DNA of 64,000 nt, taken from Oenococcus sicerae (GTDB lineage: Bacteria; Bacillota; Bacilli; Lactobacillales; Lactobacillaceae). Below, one piece after another: positions 1 through 8,523 of this stretch (position 1 is the first letter of the stretch; each line of letters starts with the position of its first letter). The notes under the pieces were generated by a model. It made no database searches and had not been told where the DNA came from. It saw only the letters and a list, made by a program, of their open reading frames with translations. The stretch spans positions 1,550,001 to 1,614,000 of the forward strand of contig NZ_CP029684.2 in NCBI RefSeq assembly GCF_004102045.2, in the 5' to 3' direction. The position numbers and the translations under genes are program-made.

Positions 1-1
1 T

Positions 2-883
2 ACAGACGCAATCGCAGCCGCAATTGCAGCATCGTATTATTTAAATGAAAAAGGCATGGACACTGAGGCAGTCGCTTTAGGAAAACCTAACGACGAAACA
101 AACTTCGCTTTGAATTATTTCGGTGTTGATGCTTTACGCGTCATTACCAAAGCAGATACCAAAGAAGTTGTTTTGGTTGATCATAACGAAACGGCACAAT
201 CAGTTGCAAACATTGATGATGTCACTGTGACGCATGTTTTTGATCATCATAAGATCGATTTTAAGACTAGTGCGCCATTGTTCTATCATGCAGAAGCATT
301 GGGATCCACTTCGACGATTTTATATGAATTTTTCAAAAAGGACGGTATTGAAATTCCCACAAAGATCGCCGGTCTAATGCTTTCAGCTTTAATTTCAGAC
401 ACTTTGCTGCTCAAAAGTCCGACAACAACCGATGTTGATCGCGATGTGATCGGTAAATTGGCTAAAATTGCCGGTGTTGATGACGTTAATGACTTTGGTC
501 TCGATTTACTCAAGGCGGGTACCGATTTATCTAAAAAAACTGAAAAAGAATTAATTGATGGTGATGCTAAGACCTTCAAATTAGCTGGTAAAACCTTCCG
601 GATCGGCCAAGTTAATACAGTTGATATTCCTAGTGTTTTAGCTCGTAAAGATGCTTTAAAAGTTGCAATTGAAGCCGAAAATGCAAGTGAAGGATTCAAT
701 GGTTTTCTGTTTGTGATCACGGATATCTTGAATTCTAATTCCAAGGCGCTCTACTTTGGCGAGGACAGTAGCAAAGTCGCTGCAGCTTTCCAAAAAGAAC
801 TGGTTGACAATTTGATCGATCTGCCAGGGGTCGTTTCACGCAAAAAACAAGTTGTACCACCTCTAACAGATTCATTTAAGTAA
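2..883 (+). CDS. ppaC: Manganese-dependent inorganic pyrophosphatase, 5' end cut by the window
   Basis: This is a family II inorganic pyrophosphatase that hydrolyses cytoplasmic pyrophosphate to phosphate and so pulls biosynthetic reactions forward. The reading frame is open from base 2 (TDAIAAAIAASYYL), so the true start with the first metal-binding motifs lies upstream. Visible motifs are DHNE, the FDHHKIDF metal-binding DHH motif, GSTSTILYEFF, and the C-terminal SRKKQ substrate-binding signature of the DHH family. About 293 residues are present, against roughly 310 for the full family member, so only a few residues are missing. No terminator is visible between it and the rpmG promoter. The identification is secure. 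Confidence 0.95.
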   Translation, partial: TDAIAAAIAASYYLNEKGMDTEAVALGKPNDETNFALNYFGVDALRVITKADTKEVVLVDHNETAQSVANIDDVTVTHVFDHHKIDFKTSAPLFYHAEALGSTSTILYEFFKKDGIEIPTKIAGLMLSALISDTLLLKSPTTTDVDRDVIGKLAKIAGVDDVNDFGLDLLKAGTDLSKKTEKELIDGDAKTFKLAGKTFRIGQVNTVDIPSVLARKDALKVAIEAENASEGFNGFLFVITDILNSNSKALYFGEDSSKVAAAFQKELVDNLIDLPGVVSRKKQVVPPLTDSFK

Positions 884-902
884 ACAAATCTTGAAATTGC
901 AC

Positions 903-931
903 TTTACAAGTAATTTTTGCTTGTGTATAAT
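903..931 (+). promoter_or_regulatory. Promoter of rpmG-rpsN
   Basis: A TTTACA -35 box (903-908) lies exactly 17 bases before a perfect TATAAT -10 box (926-931). The transcript would start near 938, leaving a leader of about 45 bases. I see no Zur-type palindrome around it. Confidence 0.6.
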
Positions 932-982
932 ATTTATTTGTACTGAATTGACTTTCGTTAAATATAATTTTTAGGAGAAAAC

Positions 983-1147
983 ATGGCAGGTAAAGGACAA
1001 AGAGATCACGTGATTCTAGGCAATGATCAAACAGGTGAACGTATTTATTTGACTAGCAAAAATCGTCGTAATACACCTGATCGTCTCGTTTTGAAGAAGT
1101 ATTCACCAAAATTACGTAAAGTTGTTGAATTTAAGGAGGTGAAATAA
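983..1147 (+). CDS. rpmG: 50S ribosomal protein L33, zinc-independent form
   Basis: A 54-residue basic protein ([20 protein letters not shown]...) with the L33 pattern [22 protein letters not shown]. It has no cysteines, so it is the C-minus form that does not bind zinc. The ATG at 983 follows a TAGGAG ribosome binding site. Its stop overlaps the next start (TAATG), and the end of the gene contains the AAGGAGGTG ribosome binding site of rpsN, so the two are translated together. Identification rests on the whole-protein pattern. Confidence 0.93.
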   Translation: MAGKGQRDHVILGNDQTGERIYLTSKNRRNTPDRLVLKKYSPKLRKVVEFKEVK

Positions 1148-1416
1148 TGGCAAAGAAGTCTAAGATCGAAAAAGAAAAGAAGATCGAAGCAACAGTTGCT
1201 AAGTATGCGGCTAAGCGTGCTGCACTAAAAGCTGCCGGCGACTACCAAGCACTTGCGAAGCTTCCACGTAATGCATCTCCAGTTCGTGCACATAATCGTG
1301 ATTTAACAGATGGTCGTCCTCACGCATATATGCGCGCATTTGGTTTGAGTCGTTTGAATTTCCGAGAATTAGCTCATAAGGGTCAAATTCCTGGCGTTAG
1401 AAAAGCTAGTTGGTAA
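1147..1416 (+). CDS. rpsN: 30S ribosomal protein S14, zinc-independent long form
   Basis: An 89-residue S14 with the family C-terminal signature [20 protein letters not shown] followed by [11 protein letters not shown]. It lacks the CxxC zinc motif and has the longer C-minus length. In Bacillus subtilis the C-minus L33 and S14 paralogues are induced by zinc starvation through Zur. Here they form one operon behind a good promoter with no visible Zur box, so they may be the main copies, as in many lactic acid bacteria. A hairpin terminator follows. Confidence 0.95.
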   Translation: MAKKSKIEKEKKIEATVAKYAAKRAALKAAGDYQALAKLPRNASPVRAHNRDLTDGRPHAYMRAFGLSRLNFRELAHKGQIPGVRKASW

Positions 1417-1435
1417 TTAAATTTAGATTCTCTTC

Positions 1436-1470
1436 AAAAACATCAGGATTAATCAATCCTGATGTTTTTT
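1436..1470 (+). terminator. Rho-independent terminator of rpmG-rpsN
   Basis: The arms AACATCAGGATT and AATCCTGATGTT enclose the short loop AATC, and a run of six T follows. It sits directly after rpsN. Confidence 0.9.
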
Positions 1471-1510
1471 GTTTATTTTCAGAAAAATTTTTGTTAAGAT
1501 TGCAGACAAT

Positions 1511-2257
1511 ATGAAAAAGCCAATTATTGCAATAACTGCAGATATTTACCGTTTAAAAAGTATGTCCTCAAATGATCAAGCAATTGATTACGCGCCAAGA
1601 GATATCATTAGAGCTGTTTATCAGGTTGGCGGCATACCAATTGTATTACCTGCACCAACTGATATCAAAGAAACTGATTTTAATGAGCTCACTGAAAATT
1701 TTGATGGGCTTTTAATACCTGGAGGACCGGACGTAGATCCAAGTTTTTTTAATGAAGATCCAATTCCGCAATTGGGCGGTGTTTTTTACGAACGTGATCA
1801 ATTTGAAATACATTTAATTAGCGCGGCTGTCAAAACTGGTAAAGCGATTTTTGGTATTTGCCGTGGTATTCAAGCGATCAATGTGGCACTGGGCGGCAAT
1901 CTTTATCAAGACCTAGCAGCTCAATATCCAGATCTGAAAATTAAGCATCGCCAATATCCGACTGAAGGATCTTTCCCAACTCATCAGGTAACGATCACAG
2001 AGGGGAGCGAATTGGCCAAAATTATCGGTCGGCAGTCTTTTGTAAACTCGCGCCACCACCAAGCCGTTAAAGATCTAGGCAAAGGCTTGAAAGTGACCGC
2101 AATGGCTTCTGATGGTGTCATTGAAGGTATTGGGAGCAGCGACTCAAATCAAATCGTTGCGGTCCAATGGCATCCGGAAAGTATGTGGCAGCGTTTTCCG
2201 GAACAATTAAAATTGTTCAAGAACTTTGTCGAAAGGGCTGAAGATATTTATGATTGA
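1511..2257 (+). CDS. Class I glutamine amidotransferase-like hydrolase (peptidase C26, PuuD-like)
   Basis: A 248-residue protein of the gamma-glutamyl-gamma-aminobutyrate hydrolase family, which cleaves gamma-glutamyl amide bonds in the cytoplasm. It shows the nucleophile elbow FGICRGIQ (catalytic Cys), the oxyanion segment LLIPGGPDVDP, and the C-terminal HPE triad part (VQWHPES). I chose the ATG at 1511 (MKKPIIAITADIY) because homologues begin there; the frame is open further upstream to 1469, inside the preceding terminator. No strong Shine-Dalgarno is visible. The next gene, a permease, overlaps its end, suggesting coupled uptake and hydrolysis of an amino-acid conjugate. The substrate is not known. 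Confidence 0.85.
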   Translation: MKKPIIAITADIYRLKSMSSNDQAIDYAPRDIIRAVYQVGGIPIVLPAPTDIKETDFNELTENFDGLLIPGGPDVDPSFFNEDPIPQLGGVFYERDQFEIHLISAAVKTGKAIFGICRGIQAINVALGGNLYQDLAAQYPDLKIKHRQYPTEGSFPTHQVTITEGSELAKIIGRQSFVNSRHHQAVKDLGKGLKVTAMASDGVIEGIGSSDSNQIVAVQWHPESMWQRFPEQLKLFKNFVERAEDIYD

Positions 2258-3542
2258 TGGTAATTCAAAACAAAGGCTAGGCTTTTGGTCTATTGTTCTC
2301 TTTGGTATCAACGGGATTATCGGATCTGGTATTTTCTTATTGCCCAGCGCACCTATGAAATTAATCGGAGTTGGGAGTGTCTTTGCATTACTACTGGATG
2401 CTTTTCTGGTTGCAACAATTGCTTTATGTTTCGCACAAGATGCTAACTATTTTGATAAAAATGGCGGTCCATATCTTTATGCAAAAGAAGCCTTTGGAAA
2501 TTTTATCGGTTATGAAGTGGGCGTTGTAACTTGGGCCATCAGAATTATTGCCGAGGCAACAGTGGCAGTTGGTTTTGCAACAATTTTGGGTGCTTTTTTT
2601 CCTAATTTGTCTAGCAGTTTAGCCCGTTCAGCTGTTATCGCTTTGTTGCTCATCGCCTTGGCATTAATGAATATCGCTGGCGTACAGTTAACTAAAATAA
2701 TTAATAATATCGTTACCATCAGCAAATTAATTCCATTAGTTCTCTTTATTTCAATCGGCTTATTCTTCCTCAAGGGTAATAATTTTGTACCTTTCTTTCC
2801 TCACGGCCAATATGCATCTGGAAGTTTTGGTCAAGCTGCTTTAACTATGTTCTTTGCATTTACAGGTTTTGAAGGAATCTCTGTTGCAGCTGGTGAGATG
2901 ACAAATCCTAAAAAAAATCTGCCTCGAGCTATTATGATTATTGTTGCGACAGTTACATTAGTTTATGTGCTGATCCAGCTCACGGCCATTGGTATTATGG
3001 GATACCGTTTGGCGGATTCAGCAACACCAATTATGGATGCATTTGCTGAAGTGACAGGTACTTTTGGCAAAGATTTAATAGCTGCTGGATCATTGATTTC
3101 TATTGGTGGCCTTTTAGTGGCTTCATCATTCATCACGCCAAGATCAGGTCTGGCTTTAGCAGAAAACAAAATGATGCCTCAAGTTATTGCCAGAAAGAAT
3201 AGTAAAAACGCTCCTTATGTTGCAATTATTATTTCAACATCTATTTCCTTGATAATCGCCTTATTTAATTCAACATTTGCAAATTTAGCGTTAATTTCAG
3301 CTATTTCGCGTTTTGCCCAATATATTCCCACAATTATTGCTGTTTTCGTCTTCTCTAAAACTAAAAAGACGCAAAAAACTACTTTTCAAATTCCTTTTGG
3401 TCCTGCCATTCCGTTACTGGCTTTGGTTGTCAGTATCTGGTTGCTTGTTCAAACCAACATCCAACAACTGGTATGGGGCCTAGGAGCTCTGGTAATTGCA
3501 GTACCTTTTTATTTTTTCACAGCTTATCGTAATCAGTCATAA
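2250..3542 (+). CDS. Amino acid permease, APC superfamily
   Basis: A 430-residue integral membrane transporter with about twelve hydrophobic segments and the APC signature GIIGSGIFLLPS in the first helix. The conserved TGFEGISVAAGEM segment lies near residue 205. I prefer the ATG at 2250, which overlaps the end of the hydrolase gene by 8 bases and has GAAAGGG upstream, over the TTG at 2226. The pair probably takes up an amino acid or gamma-glutamyl compound together with its hydrolysis. Specificity cannot be read from the sequence. Confidence 0.88.
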   Translation: MIDGNSKQRLGFWSIVLFGINGIIGSGIFLLPSAPMKLIGVGSVFALLLDAFLVATIALCFAQDANYFDKNGGPYLYAKEAFGNFIGYEVGVVTWAIRIIAEATVAVGFATILGAFFPNLSSSLARSAVIALLLIALALMNIAGVQLTKIINNIVTISKLIPLVLFISIGLFFLKGNNFVPFFPHGQYASGSFGQAALTMFFAFTGFEGISVAAGEMTNPKKNLPRAIMIIVATVTLVYVLIQLTAIGIMGYRLADSATPIMDAFAEVTGTFGKDLIAAGSLISIGGLLVASSFITPRSGLALAENKMMPQVIARKNSKNAPYVAIIISTSISLIIALFNSTFANLALISAISRFAQYIPTIIAVFVFSKTKKTQKTTFQIPFGPAIPLLALVVSIWLLVQTNIQQLVWGLGALVIAVPFYFFTAYRNQS

Positions 3543-3606
3543 TTAAAATAATGATTTTTTTAGCGCATCAAATCAATCCGTACAGAAACTAGATTACTAA
3601 AATAAA

Positions 3607-3635
3607 TTGACAGTTATTCTTAAAAATAGAACAAT
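3607..3635 (+). promoter_or_regulatory. Promoter of udk, predicted leaderless transcript
   Basis: A consensus -35 TTGACA (3607-3612), a 17-base spacer, and an AACAAT -10 box (3630-3635). The udk ATG at 3642 begins 6 bases after the -10 box, which is where transcription should start. Confidence 0.6.
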
Positions 3636-3641
3636 GAACTA

Positions 3642-4280
3642 ATGGAAGTTATGAAAAGTAATAAATCGGCCATGATTATCGGTATCTCCGGGGGTTCGGG
3701 TTCTGGCAAAACATCCATTGCGCGCGATATTTATGAGCATTTAAAAAATCAATCAGTTGCCATTATGCCTCAAGACGCTTTTTATAACGATCAAAAAGAA
3801 ATGACTATGGTGGAACGCAAAGCTGTTAATTATGACCATCCAAATGCTTTCGATATGGATTTGTTATATCAAGACTTGTTGAAGCTAAAACAGAATAAAG
3901 CCGTTGACCTACCAATTTATGATTATGAACATTACACACGTTCTGATAAGTCATTGCCTATGCAGCCAGCTAGGGTAATTATTGTCGAAGGCGTGCTGCT
4001 TTTTGTTGATGAACGTATCCGCCAGTTACTGGACATTAAGATTTTTGTAGATACAGATGACGATATTCGTTTTATCCGTCGATTGAAAAGAGACATGGCT
4101 GAACGCGGTCGGTCAACTGAATCAGTAATCAACCAGTATCTCAAAACCGTCAAACCCATGTATCACCAATTTGTCGAACCCACAAAACGCTATGCTGATG
4201 TGATCATTCCGGAAGGCAAGAGCAACCGAATTGGTATTAACTTATTGATCAACCAAATCAAAGCAGTCCTGTCCAAATAA
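3642..4280 (+). CDS. udk: Uridine kinase
   Basis: A 212-residue P-loop kinase that phosphorylates uridine and cytidine in pyrimidine salvage. The Walker A motif is GISGGSGSGKTS near residue 14; the family segments YDHPNAFDMDLL, PIYDYEHYTR and VIIVEGVLLF follow. Length fits the family. There is no ribosome binding site before the ATG at 3642, and a consensus promoter ends 6 bases upstream, so the message is probably leaderless. A second ATG at 3651 is possible. Confidence 0.93.
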   Translation: MEVMKSNKSAMIIGISGGSGSGKTSIARDIYEHLKNQSVAIMPQDAFYNDQKEMTMVERKAVNYDHPNAFDMDLLYQDLLKLKQNKAVDLPIYDYEHYTRSDKSLPMQPARVIIVEGVLLFVDERIRQLLDIKIFVDTDDDIRFIRRLKRDMAERGRSTESVINQYLKTVKPMYHQFVEPTKRYADVIIPEGKSNRIGINLLINQIKAVLSK

Positions 4281-4393
4281 ATTGTCACGCTATGCTGCAG
4301 TGATTTTGCCATGGTAATCGCTGACTTTATATCAGTTTTTATCGTTTTGACACTTGGTTATGAAACATACAGAATCTATTATTATGCTATGTA

Positions 4394-4696
4394 TCATATG
4401 GCGAGTAAGTATAACAGCAACGAAATACATATTCGTACGATGATATGATGTACTCGAATTTTGCCGTTAATAAGTAAACCGTTTAAGATTGCCACGATAA
4501 TGATTGCGATTAATCCGACTTTCAGAAAAATTAAGTTCAATGGAAAACATAGTATCGAGATCGCCGAAATGAGATTTGCACCAAAAAGCCAGGCTGGCAT
4601 TTTGAAATGGGCAGACAACGTTGCTAATATCATGAGTGCTGCGTAAAGATAGATTAGGATTTCAGTTATAACTGTCATAAAATGATTGAAACACAT
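4394..4696 (-). CDS. Small hydrophobic membrane protein, unknown function
   Basis: About 100 residues, mostly hydrophobic, with three or four likely membrane segments (ITEILIYLYAALMILATLSA, LIFLKVGLIAIIIVAILNGL, and a C-terminal helix). I recognise no family. The start is uncertain: the ATG at 4696 has a GGGGG run upstream, while the ATG at 4678 (MTVITEIL) fits a hydrophobic N terminus better. It is divergent from the MerR-type gene at 4728, with a short dyad between them, so it may be a target of that regulator. Confidence 0.5.
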   Translation of the reverse strand: MCFNHFMTVITEILIYLYAALMILATLSAHFKMPAWLFGANLISAISILCFPLNLIFLKVGLIAIIIVAILNGLLINGKIRVHHIIVRICISLLLYLLAI

Positions 4697-4708
4697 GGGG
4701 TTGACCCC
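4697..4708. promoter_or_regulatory. Dyad between a MerR-type gene and a divergent membrane gene
   Basis: The perfect 12-base palindrome GGGGTTGACCCC lies in the divergent region, just upstream of the MerR-type regulator. MerR regulators bind dyads in promoter spacers. I could not define a convincing -10 box, so the operator role is inference. Confidence 0.3.
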
Positions 4709-4727
4709 CTGACAAGAGGTGAAGACA

Positions 4728-5093
4728 ATGCAATTAAAAATATTCATGGCAACTGTTAACGCAAAACACGATACAGTTAGATTTTATATTGAAAAAAACT
4801 TGTTAACACCTGATAAAGTTGCTGGTAAATATGTTTTTACTTCACAGGATGTTGCTAATTATGAAGAAATCATGCAATTGAAAAAACTAGGATTTTCAAT
4901 TGAAACAATTAGGAAAATTAAGCAGCAGCATATTTTAAATTGTTCGACCACAGAACAATGGCAGCAGAATTTAGCCTTAGTCGAAAACAACATAAATCTT
5001 GCCGAACAAGAACTAAAAAGAATCGAACAACAAAAAGAAGCATTGATCAAGGTTTCCAAACAACTGGAATCCTTGCTTGCTAGACAGCATTAA
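4728..5093 (+). CDS. MerR family transcriptional regulator
   Basis: A 121-residue protein with an N-terminal MerR winged-helix DNA-binding domain (DTVRFYIEKNLLTPDK, then YVFTSQDVANYEEIMQLKKL, residues about 8-70). A C-terminal coiled coil for dimerisation follows (EQELKRIEQQKEALIKVSKQLE). There is no cysteine-rich or effector domain, so the inducer is unknown. The ATG at 4728 has a good ribosome binding site (GAGGTGAAG); a GTG at 4719 in frame lies inside that site. Confidence 0.85.
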   Translation: MQLKIFMATVNAKHDTVRFYIEKNLLTPDKVAGKYVFTSQDVANYEEIMQLKKLGFSIETIRKIKQQHILNCSTTEQWQQNLALVENNINLAEQELKRIEQQKEALIKVSKQLESLLARQH

Positions 5094-5134
5094 TTTTTTA
5101 AGCAAATATACAAAAACCGGAAAGTGAAACTACA

Positions 5135-6304
5135 TTGAATAAAATTTTGAAAGACCAATTTATAATTGACGAATTATCCGGCAGCCAAAAAAAGGTCATC
5201 GCTGGTATGAACGCTTATATCAACAAGAATATGAAAAGGGACCAGCATGTCGTTGCCATTATTCAAGGTGCCGCTGGTACGGGTAAATCAGTTGTTTTGA
5301 TGAATTTGGTGAGAAAATATATGACTGATAAGCGTTATCAAACAGCTTTAGTTGTCAATCATCCCGAACTATTCAAGGCGTATCAAGATCTTGCTCGAGA
5401 TATTCCTGGTATGAACGAAAAAAATATTTTGCGTCCGACAGCGCTCATCAATCGTGCACAGAAAAATAATTGGAAATATGACGTGATATTTGTTGATGAA
5501 GCGCATTTGCTATATTCAAAATCAGAGCCTTATGCGCATTACCGGGGTCAAAATCAGCTGACAGACTTAATGTCCTTGGCGAAAATCGTTGTTGTCGTTT
5601 ACGATTTCGCACAAGTTTTTCAATCTAAAATGTACTGGTCAAAAAAATTATTGCTCGAAACAATCGGCAACCATCCTTATGAAAGATTCGATATGAACTT
5701 TCAGTATCGAATGGTTGCAAGCAACGAACAAGTAAAGTGGATGGATAACCTGACTGCCGAAAAAGCGCTGGCATCTTTTCCTCGCAATAGCAATTTTGAT
5801 TTTAAAGTATTTTCGACTGCTGCTGCCTTGTATGAACAAATCAAAGAAAAAAATCATAAAGTTGGTTTGAGCCGCATCGTAGCAACATCGGGTTTTCCAC
5901 GTATTAATGGCCGCCATAATGTTGAAATGGATACTTTTTCATTGCCTTGGGACGAGTGGGACCCACAGCGTACACATTGGGCTAAACGTGAATCCTCGAT
6001 CTCGCAGGTAGGGACTATTTACACGCTGCAAGGATTTGATTTGAATTACGTTGGCATGATTATCGGACCATCATTTGGCTATGACAAAAGCACTGACAGT
6101 ATGACGATCATTCCTGAAAAATATTCGCATAAAGAAATATTCAAAAAACGTCAGGATATTAAATTTTCAACTGCAGAATACAAAGATTTCATTGCAAACG
6201 TTTTGAACGTGCTCATTAAGCGAGGCAAGTATGGCATGTATTTGACTGCTTATGACGATCAGTTAAGAGAACGTTTAGTCGAGCTTTATCATAATGGGCA
6301 ATAA
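5135..6304 (+). CDS. DUF2075 (Schlafen-3-like) DNA/RNA helicase domain protein
   Basis: A 389-residue ATPase of the DUF2075 type, a superfamily 1-like helicase core of unknown cellular role. Walker A is IIQGAAGTGKSVV (residues about 43-55) and Walker B is VIFVDEAHLLYSK (about 117-129). Later motifs include NFQYRM and a C-terminal TLQGFDLNYVGMIIG segment. The start is a TTG at 5135 with GGAAAG about 12 bases upstream. No nuclease or restriction partner is adjacent, so a defence role is not supported. Confidence 0.8.
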   Translation: MNKILKDQFIIDELSGSQKKVIAGMNAYINKNMKRDQHVVAIIQGAAGTGKSVVLMNLVRKYMTDKRYQTALVVNHPELFKAYQDLARDIPGMNEKNILRPTALINRAQKNNWKYDVIFVDEAHLLYSKSEPYAHYRGQNQLTDLMSLAKIVVVVYDFAQVFQSKMYWSKKLLLETIGNHPYERFDMNFQYRMVASNEQVKWMDNLTAEKALASFPRNSNFDFKVFSTAAALYEQIKEKNHKVGLSRIVATSGFPRINGRHNVEMDTFSLPWDEWDPQRTHWAKRESSISQVGTIYTLQGFDLNYVGMIIGPSFGYDKSTDSMTIIPEKYSHKEIFKKRQDIKFSTAEYKDFIANVLNVLIKRGKYGMYLTAYDDQLRERLVELYHNGQ

Positions 6305-6377
6305 ATAGCTGGCTGCCAGCTCTTGTCGCATTTTTTATCAGTTTATTTAAAAAAATTTTTTAATTGGCAGCATTTCT

Positions 6378-6406
6378 TTGTTATTTTTTTATAAAAGTAC
6401 TAAAAT
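6378..6406 (+). promoter_or_regulatory. Promoter of the small membrane-protein gene
   Basis: TTGTTA (6378-6383), 17-base spacer, TAAAAT (6401-6406). The inverted repeat at 6424-6441 follows about 10 bases after the expected transcription start. Confidence 0.55.
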
Positions 6407-6423
6407 AGTTGATGTACCAAAAG

Positions 6424-6441
6424 ATAGTGATTACTCACTAT
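6424..6441. repeat. Inverted repeat in the 5' leader
   Basis: ATAGTGA and TCACTAT separated by TTAC, followed by four T. It could be an operator at the transcription start or a short leader hairpin. Confidence 0.4.
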
Positions 6442-6472
6442 TTTATCAAAATACAGAGAGAGGCAGTGGATT

Positions 6473-6736
6473 ATGTTTACAGCAATGTTTTGGATTCTAG
6501 TTATTTGGTTTCTCGTTAACGCAATTTGGATGTGGTTTGCTCTGGATAATCAAAATTTACAAAAAATATTCGCTTGGGTCAATGTTGTCGCTGTTGTTGC
6601 TGGTTTTTGGACCTACTACGGTGCCAGTAAAGTAAGCGGTTTGAGTGGCTGGTTCATGGCTTTGAATTGGTTGAACGTCGTCTTAGCTTGCTTGCAGTTT
6701 TATTTCGCATACCGTAGTGCAAATAAAACAGCCTAA
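6473..6736 (+). CDS. Small three-helix membrane protein, unknown function
   Basis: 87 residues, rich in Trp and hydrophobic residues, with about three membrane segments (MFWILVIWFLVNAIWMWFAL, ANVVAVVAGFWTYY-like middle, WLNVVLACLQFYFAY). It has its own promoter and terminator, so it is a free-standing gene. The ribosome binding region is GAGAGAGGCAG before the ATG at 6473. I do not recognise the family. Confidence 0.7.
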   Translation: MFTAMFWILVIWFLVNAIWMWFALDNQNLQKIFAWVNVVAVVAGFWTYYGASKVSGLSGWFMALNWLNVVLACLQFYFAYRSANKTA

Positions 6737-6759
6737 TCAGTGTAAAATATCATTGATTC

Positions 6760-6807
6760 AAAAAAATGAGCAATTTCTTTTTTGGAAATCGCTCATTTTT
6801 TATTTTT
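6760..6807 (+). terminator. Rho-independent terminator
   Basis: AAAAAATGAGCAATTTC pairs with GAAATCGCTCATTTTTT, with one A-C mismatch, around a TTTTTTG loop, and T-rich sequence follows. It closes the small membrane-protein unit. Confidence 0.85.
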
Positions 6808-6824
6808 AGAAAGGATTAACAAAT

Positions 6825-7448
6825 ATGATCAACGAAAAGCCTGAAAAATTAACGTTTAAGCAACAATCTGTCGTCACAGCTGCTTTAAAATTATTTACTG
6901 TGAAAGGATACGCTAATACTAGTACAAAAGAGATTGCCTTAACCGCAAAAGTCTCAGAAGGCAGCATTTTCAGGCATTTTCATAGTAAGGAGGGGTTGTT
7001 GCTAGAAATTATCAATCCATTGTTAAATTCCATTTTTCCAGCAGAATTATATGAATTTTCGCAGATGACACTCGTTCCTGATTACAAGGATCTTAAAACA
7101 TTTATTTCTCGCTTTATTAACGAGCGACTCGATTATTTTCAAACTAATCTAGAAACTTTTCGAATACTGCTGGGTGAACTAATCTACGCTAATAACATGC
7201 GGGACAAAATTCTACAATCCATTCCTCAAGATGTGATATCAGCAATGACAAAACAGTTTCACGATCTTCAAAACAAACATTTATTAGTTGAATGGCCGGA
7301 TTATGATATTTTTCGCTTTATTTTTTCAACCATGATCGGCTATCTAGCTCAACATTTTATTTTATTTCCTGAGATTCATTGGAATGAAACAGCCGAGAAA
7401 GAACGATTAGTTGACTTTATTACGCAAGGACTGACACCTGTTAAATAA
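6825..7448 (+). CDS. TetR/AcrR family transcriptional regulator
   Basis: A 207-residue repressor-type protein. The N-terminal TetR helix-turn-helix occupies residues about 12-58 (ALKLFTVKGYANTSTKEIA, then SEGSIFRHFHSKEGLLLEI); the rest is an alpha-helical ligand domain. AGAAAGGA precedes the ATG at 6825. It lies just before the converging menA gene, so a role in respiratory control is possible, but no operator is evident. Confidence 0.88.
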   Translation: MINEKPEKLTFKQQSVVTAALKLFTVKGYANTSTKEIALTAKVSEGSIFRHFHSKEGLLLEIINPLLNSIFPAELYEFSQMTLVPDYKDLKTFISRFINERLDYFQTNLETFRILLGELIYANNMRDKILQSIPQDVISAMTKQFHDLQNKHLLVEWPDYDIFRFIFSTMIGYLAQHFILFPEIHWNETAEKERLVDFITQGLTPVK

Positions 7449-7535
7449 AAGTGATACCAGGTATGATGCTGAGTAATTATCAAAATAATAATTCTAGTTT
7501 ACATAATATATATTATTCAAAGTTATGGATTAAGT

Positions 7536-8447
7536 CTAAAATTTCAGCCAAACACCAATTGCGACAGCAACTGTTTGAGCCAAGGAAATGATCAATAAAT
7601 TTTTAACCGCTAAAATAAAATCCTCTTTTTTTACTTGTTTTTGATTAAACTTCAAAATGTTCTTCCAAATGATCGGCGTGACTAAAAAAGCCAGTAAGGC
7701 TGCCTTTGGCAGCAACCCTAAAGTGATTGATAAAAGATACGCAGCAGCACCAATGACATAAAATAGATCGAACAAGACCAATGAACGGCGTTTTCCTAAA
7801 TAATGAACGATCGTCTGACGCTTTAAAGAAATATCTTCTTTTTCATCACAAATATTATTAGCTAATAGCAAAGCTGCAATTGAAAAAGAGAGCAAGCCTG
7901 CTGGTAAAAAAGCCTGTAAAGCAATCATCCAGGTCATTTTTTCAGGAAAAATATTTAAGTAAACATTGATCAAAAATATCATGTAGCCCATCGTAAAGCC
8001 TGAGAAAAATTCACCAAAAGGTGTTGCGGAAATTGGTCTTGGACCGGCTGCATAAAAGTAACCGACTGCAAAACAAAAAACACCTAAAGGCAATAACAAG
8101 AGACTAGTTTGCAAGACCAGCCAAAGACCCAGCAGCATACTCGTCAACATCAGTAAGCAGATCAGGTAAAAAATTTTTTTCATATTTAAATGATGGACGC
8201 CGATCACATTTGTTTTTAATCGAAAATGTTCAGCTTCATTTGCCATTGCCCTCTTGTAATCTTGATAGTTATCATTGGCATCAACTGCCATATTAAATAA
8301 CAGCATGGCAACAAAAAAGACGGCCGAATTGATTAAATTCACTTGTTGAAAATGATAAAAGCTATACAACAGGCCTAGCAGGAAAGGAAAAATGCTTGCT
8401 GTTTTAGCTTTTAATTCTACTAATTCTGAAAAAATTTTGAAATTCAT
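7536..8447 (-). CDS. menA: 1,4-dihydroxy-2-naphthoate polyprenyltransferase (UbiA family)
   Basis: A 303-residue membrane prenyltransferase with about eight or nine hydrophobic segments. It has the two aspartate-rich UbiA motifs, DANDNYQDYKRA near residue 55 and NNICDEKEDI near residue 195. It should join a polyprenyl chain to DHNA to give demethylmenaquinone. It is divergent from hepT, which makes the prenyl diphosphate, and near the cytochrome bd operon, so it most likely serves aerobic respiration. A second UbiA protein (dmkA, 43001-43978) lies in the EET locus. DHNA synthesis genes are not in the window. Confidence 0.82.
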   Translation of the reverse strand: MNFKIFSELVELKAKTASIFPFLLGLLYSFYHFQQVNLINSAVFFVAMLLFNMAVDANDNYQDYKRAMANEAEHFRLKTNVIGVHHLNMKKIFYLICLLMLTSMLLGLWLVLQTSLLLLPLGVFCFAVGYFYAAGPRPISATPFGEFFSGFTMGYMIFLINVYLNIFPEKMTWMIALQAFLPAGLLSFSIAALLLANNICDEKEDISLKRQTIVHYLGKRRSLVLFDLFYVIGAAAYLLSITLGLLPKAALLAFLVTPIIWKNILKFNQKQVKKEDFILAVKNLLIISLAQTVAVAIGVWLKF

Positions 8448-8448
8448 T

Positions 8449-8477
8449 TTGTACCAGCTTAATTATTTATGTAAGAT
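8449..8477 (+). promoter_or_regulatory. Candidate promoter of hepT
   Basis: TTGTAC (8449-8454), 17-base spacer, TAAGAT (8472-8477), in the short divergent region between menA and hepT. Confidence 0.4.
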
Positions 8478-8523
8478 ATTATTTAGTGAATGCGGATTTT
8501 AACTTAATCGGGAAAAGAGAAAA

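Noticed and set aside
286-744. Long open frame on the minus strand inside ppaC
   Set aside because: It is a shadow of a clearly conserved gene in the other frame, with no ribosome site or recognisable protein.
948-968. Second rpmG promoter, TTGACT with TATAAT
   Set aside because: The spacer is only 9 bases, too short for a working promoter.
5135-6304. Phage-defence system around the DUF2075 helicase
   Set aside because: No nuclease, methylase or other defence gene is adjacent; the neighbours are a MerR regulator and a small membrane protein.
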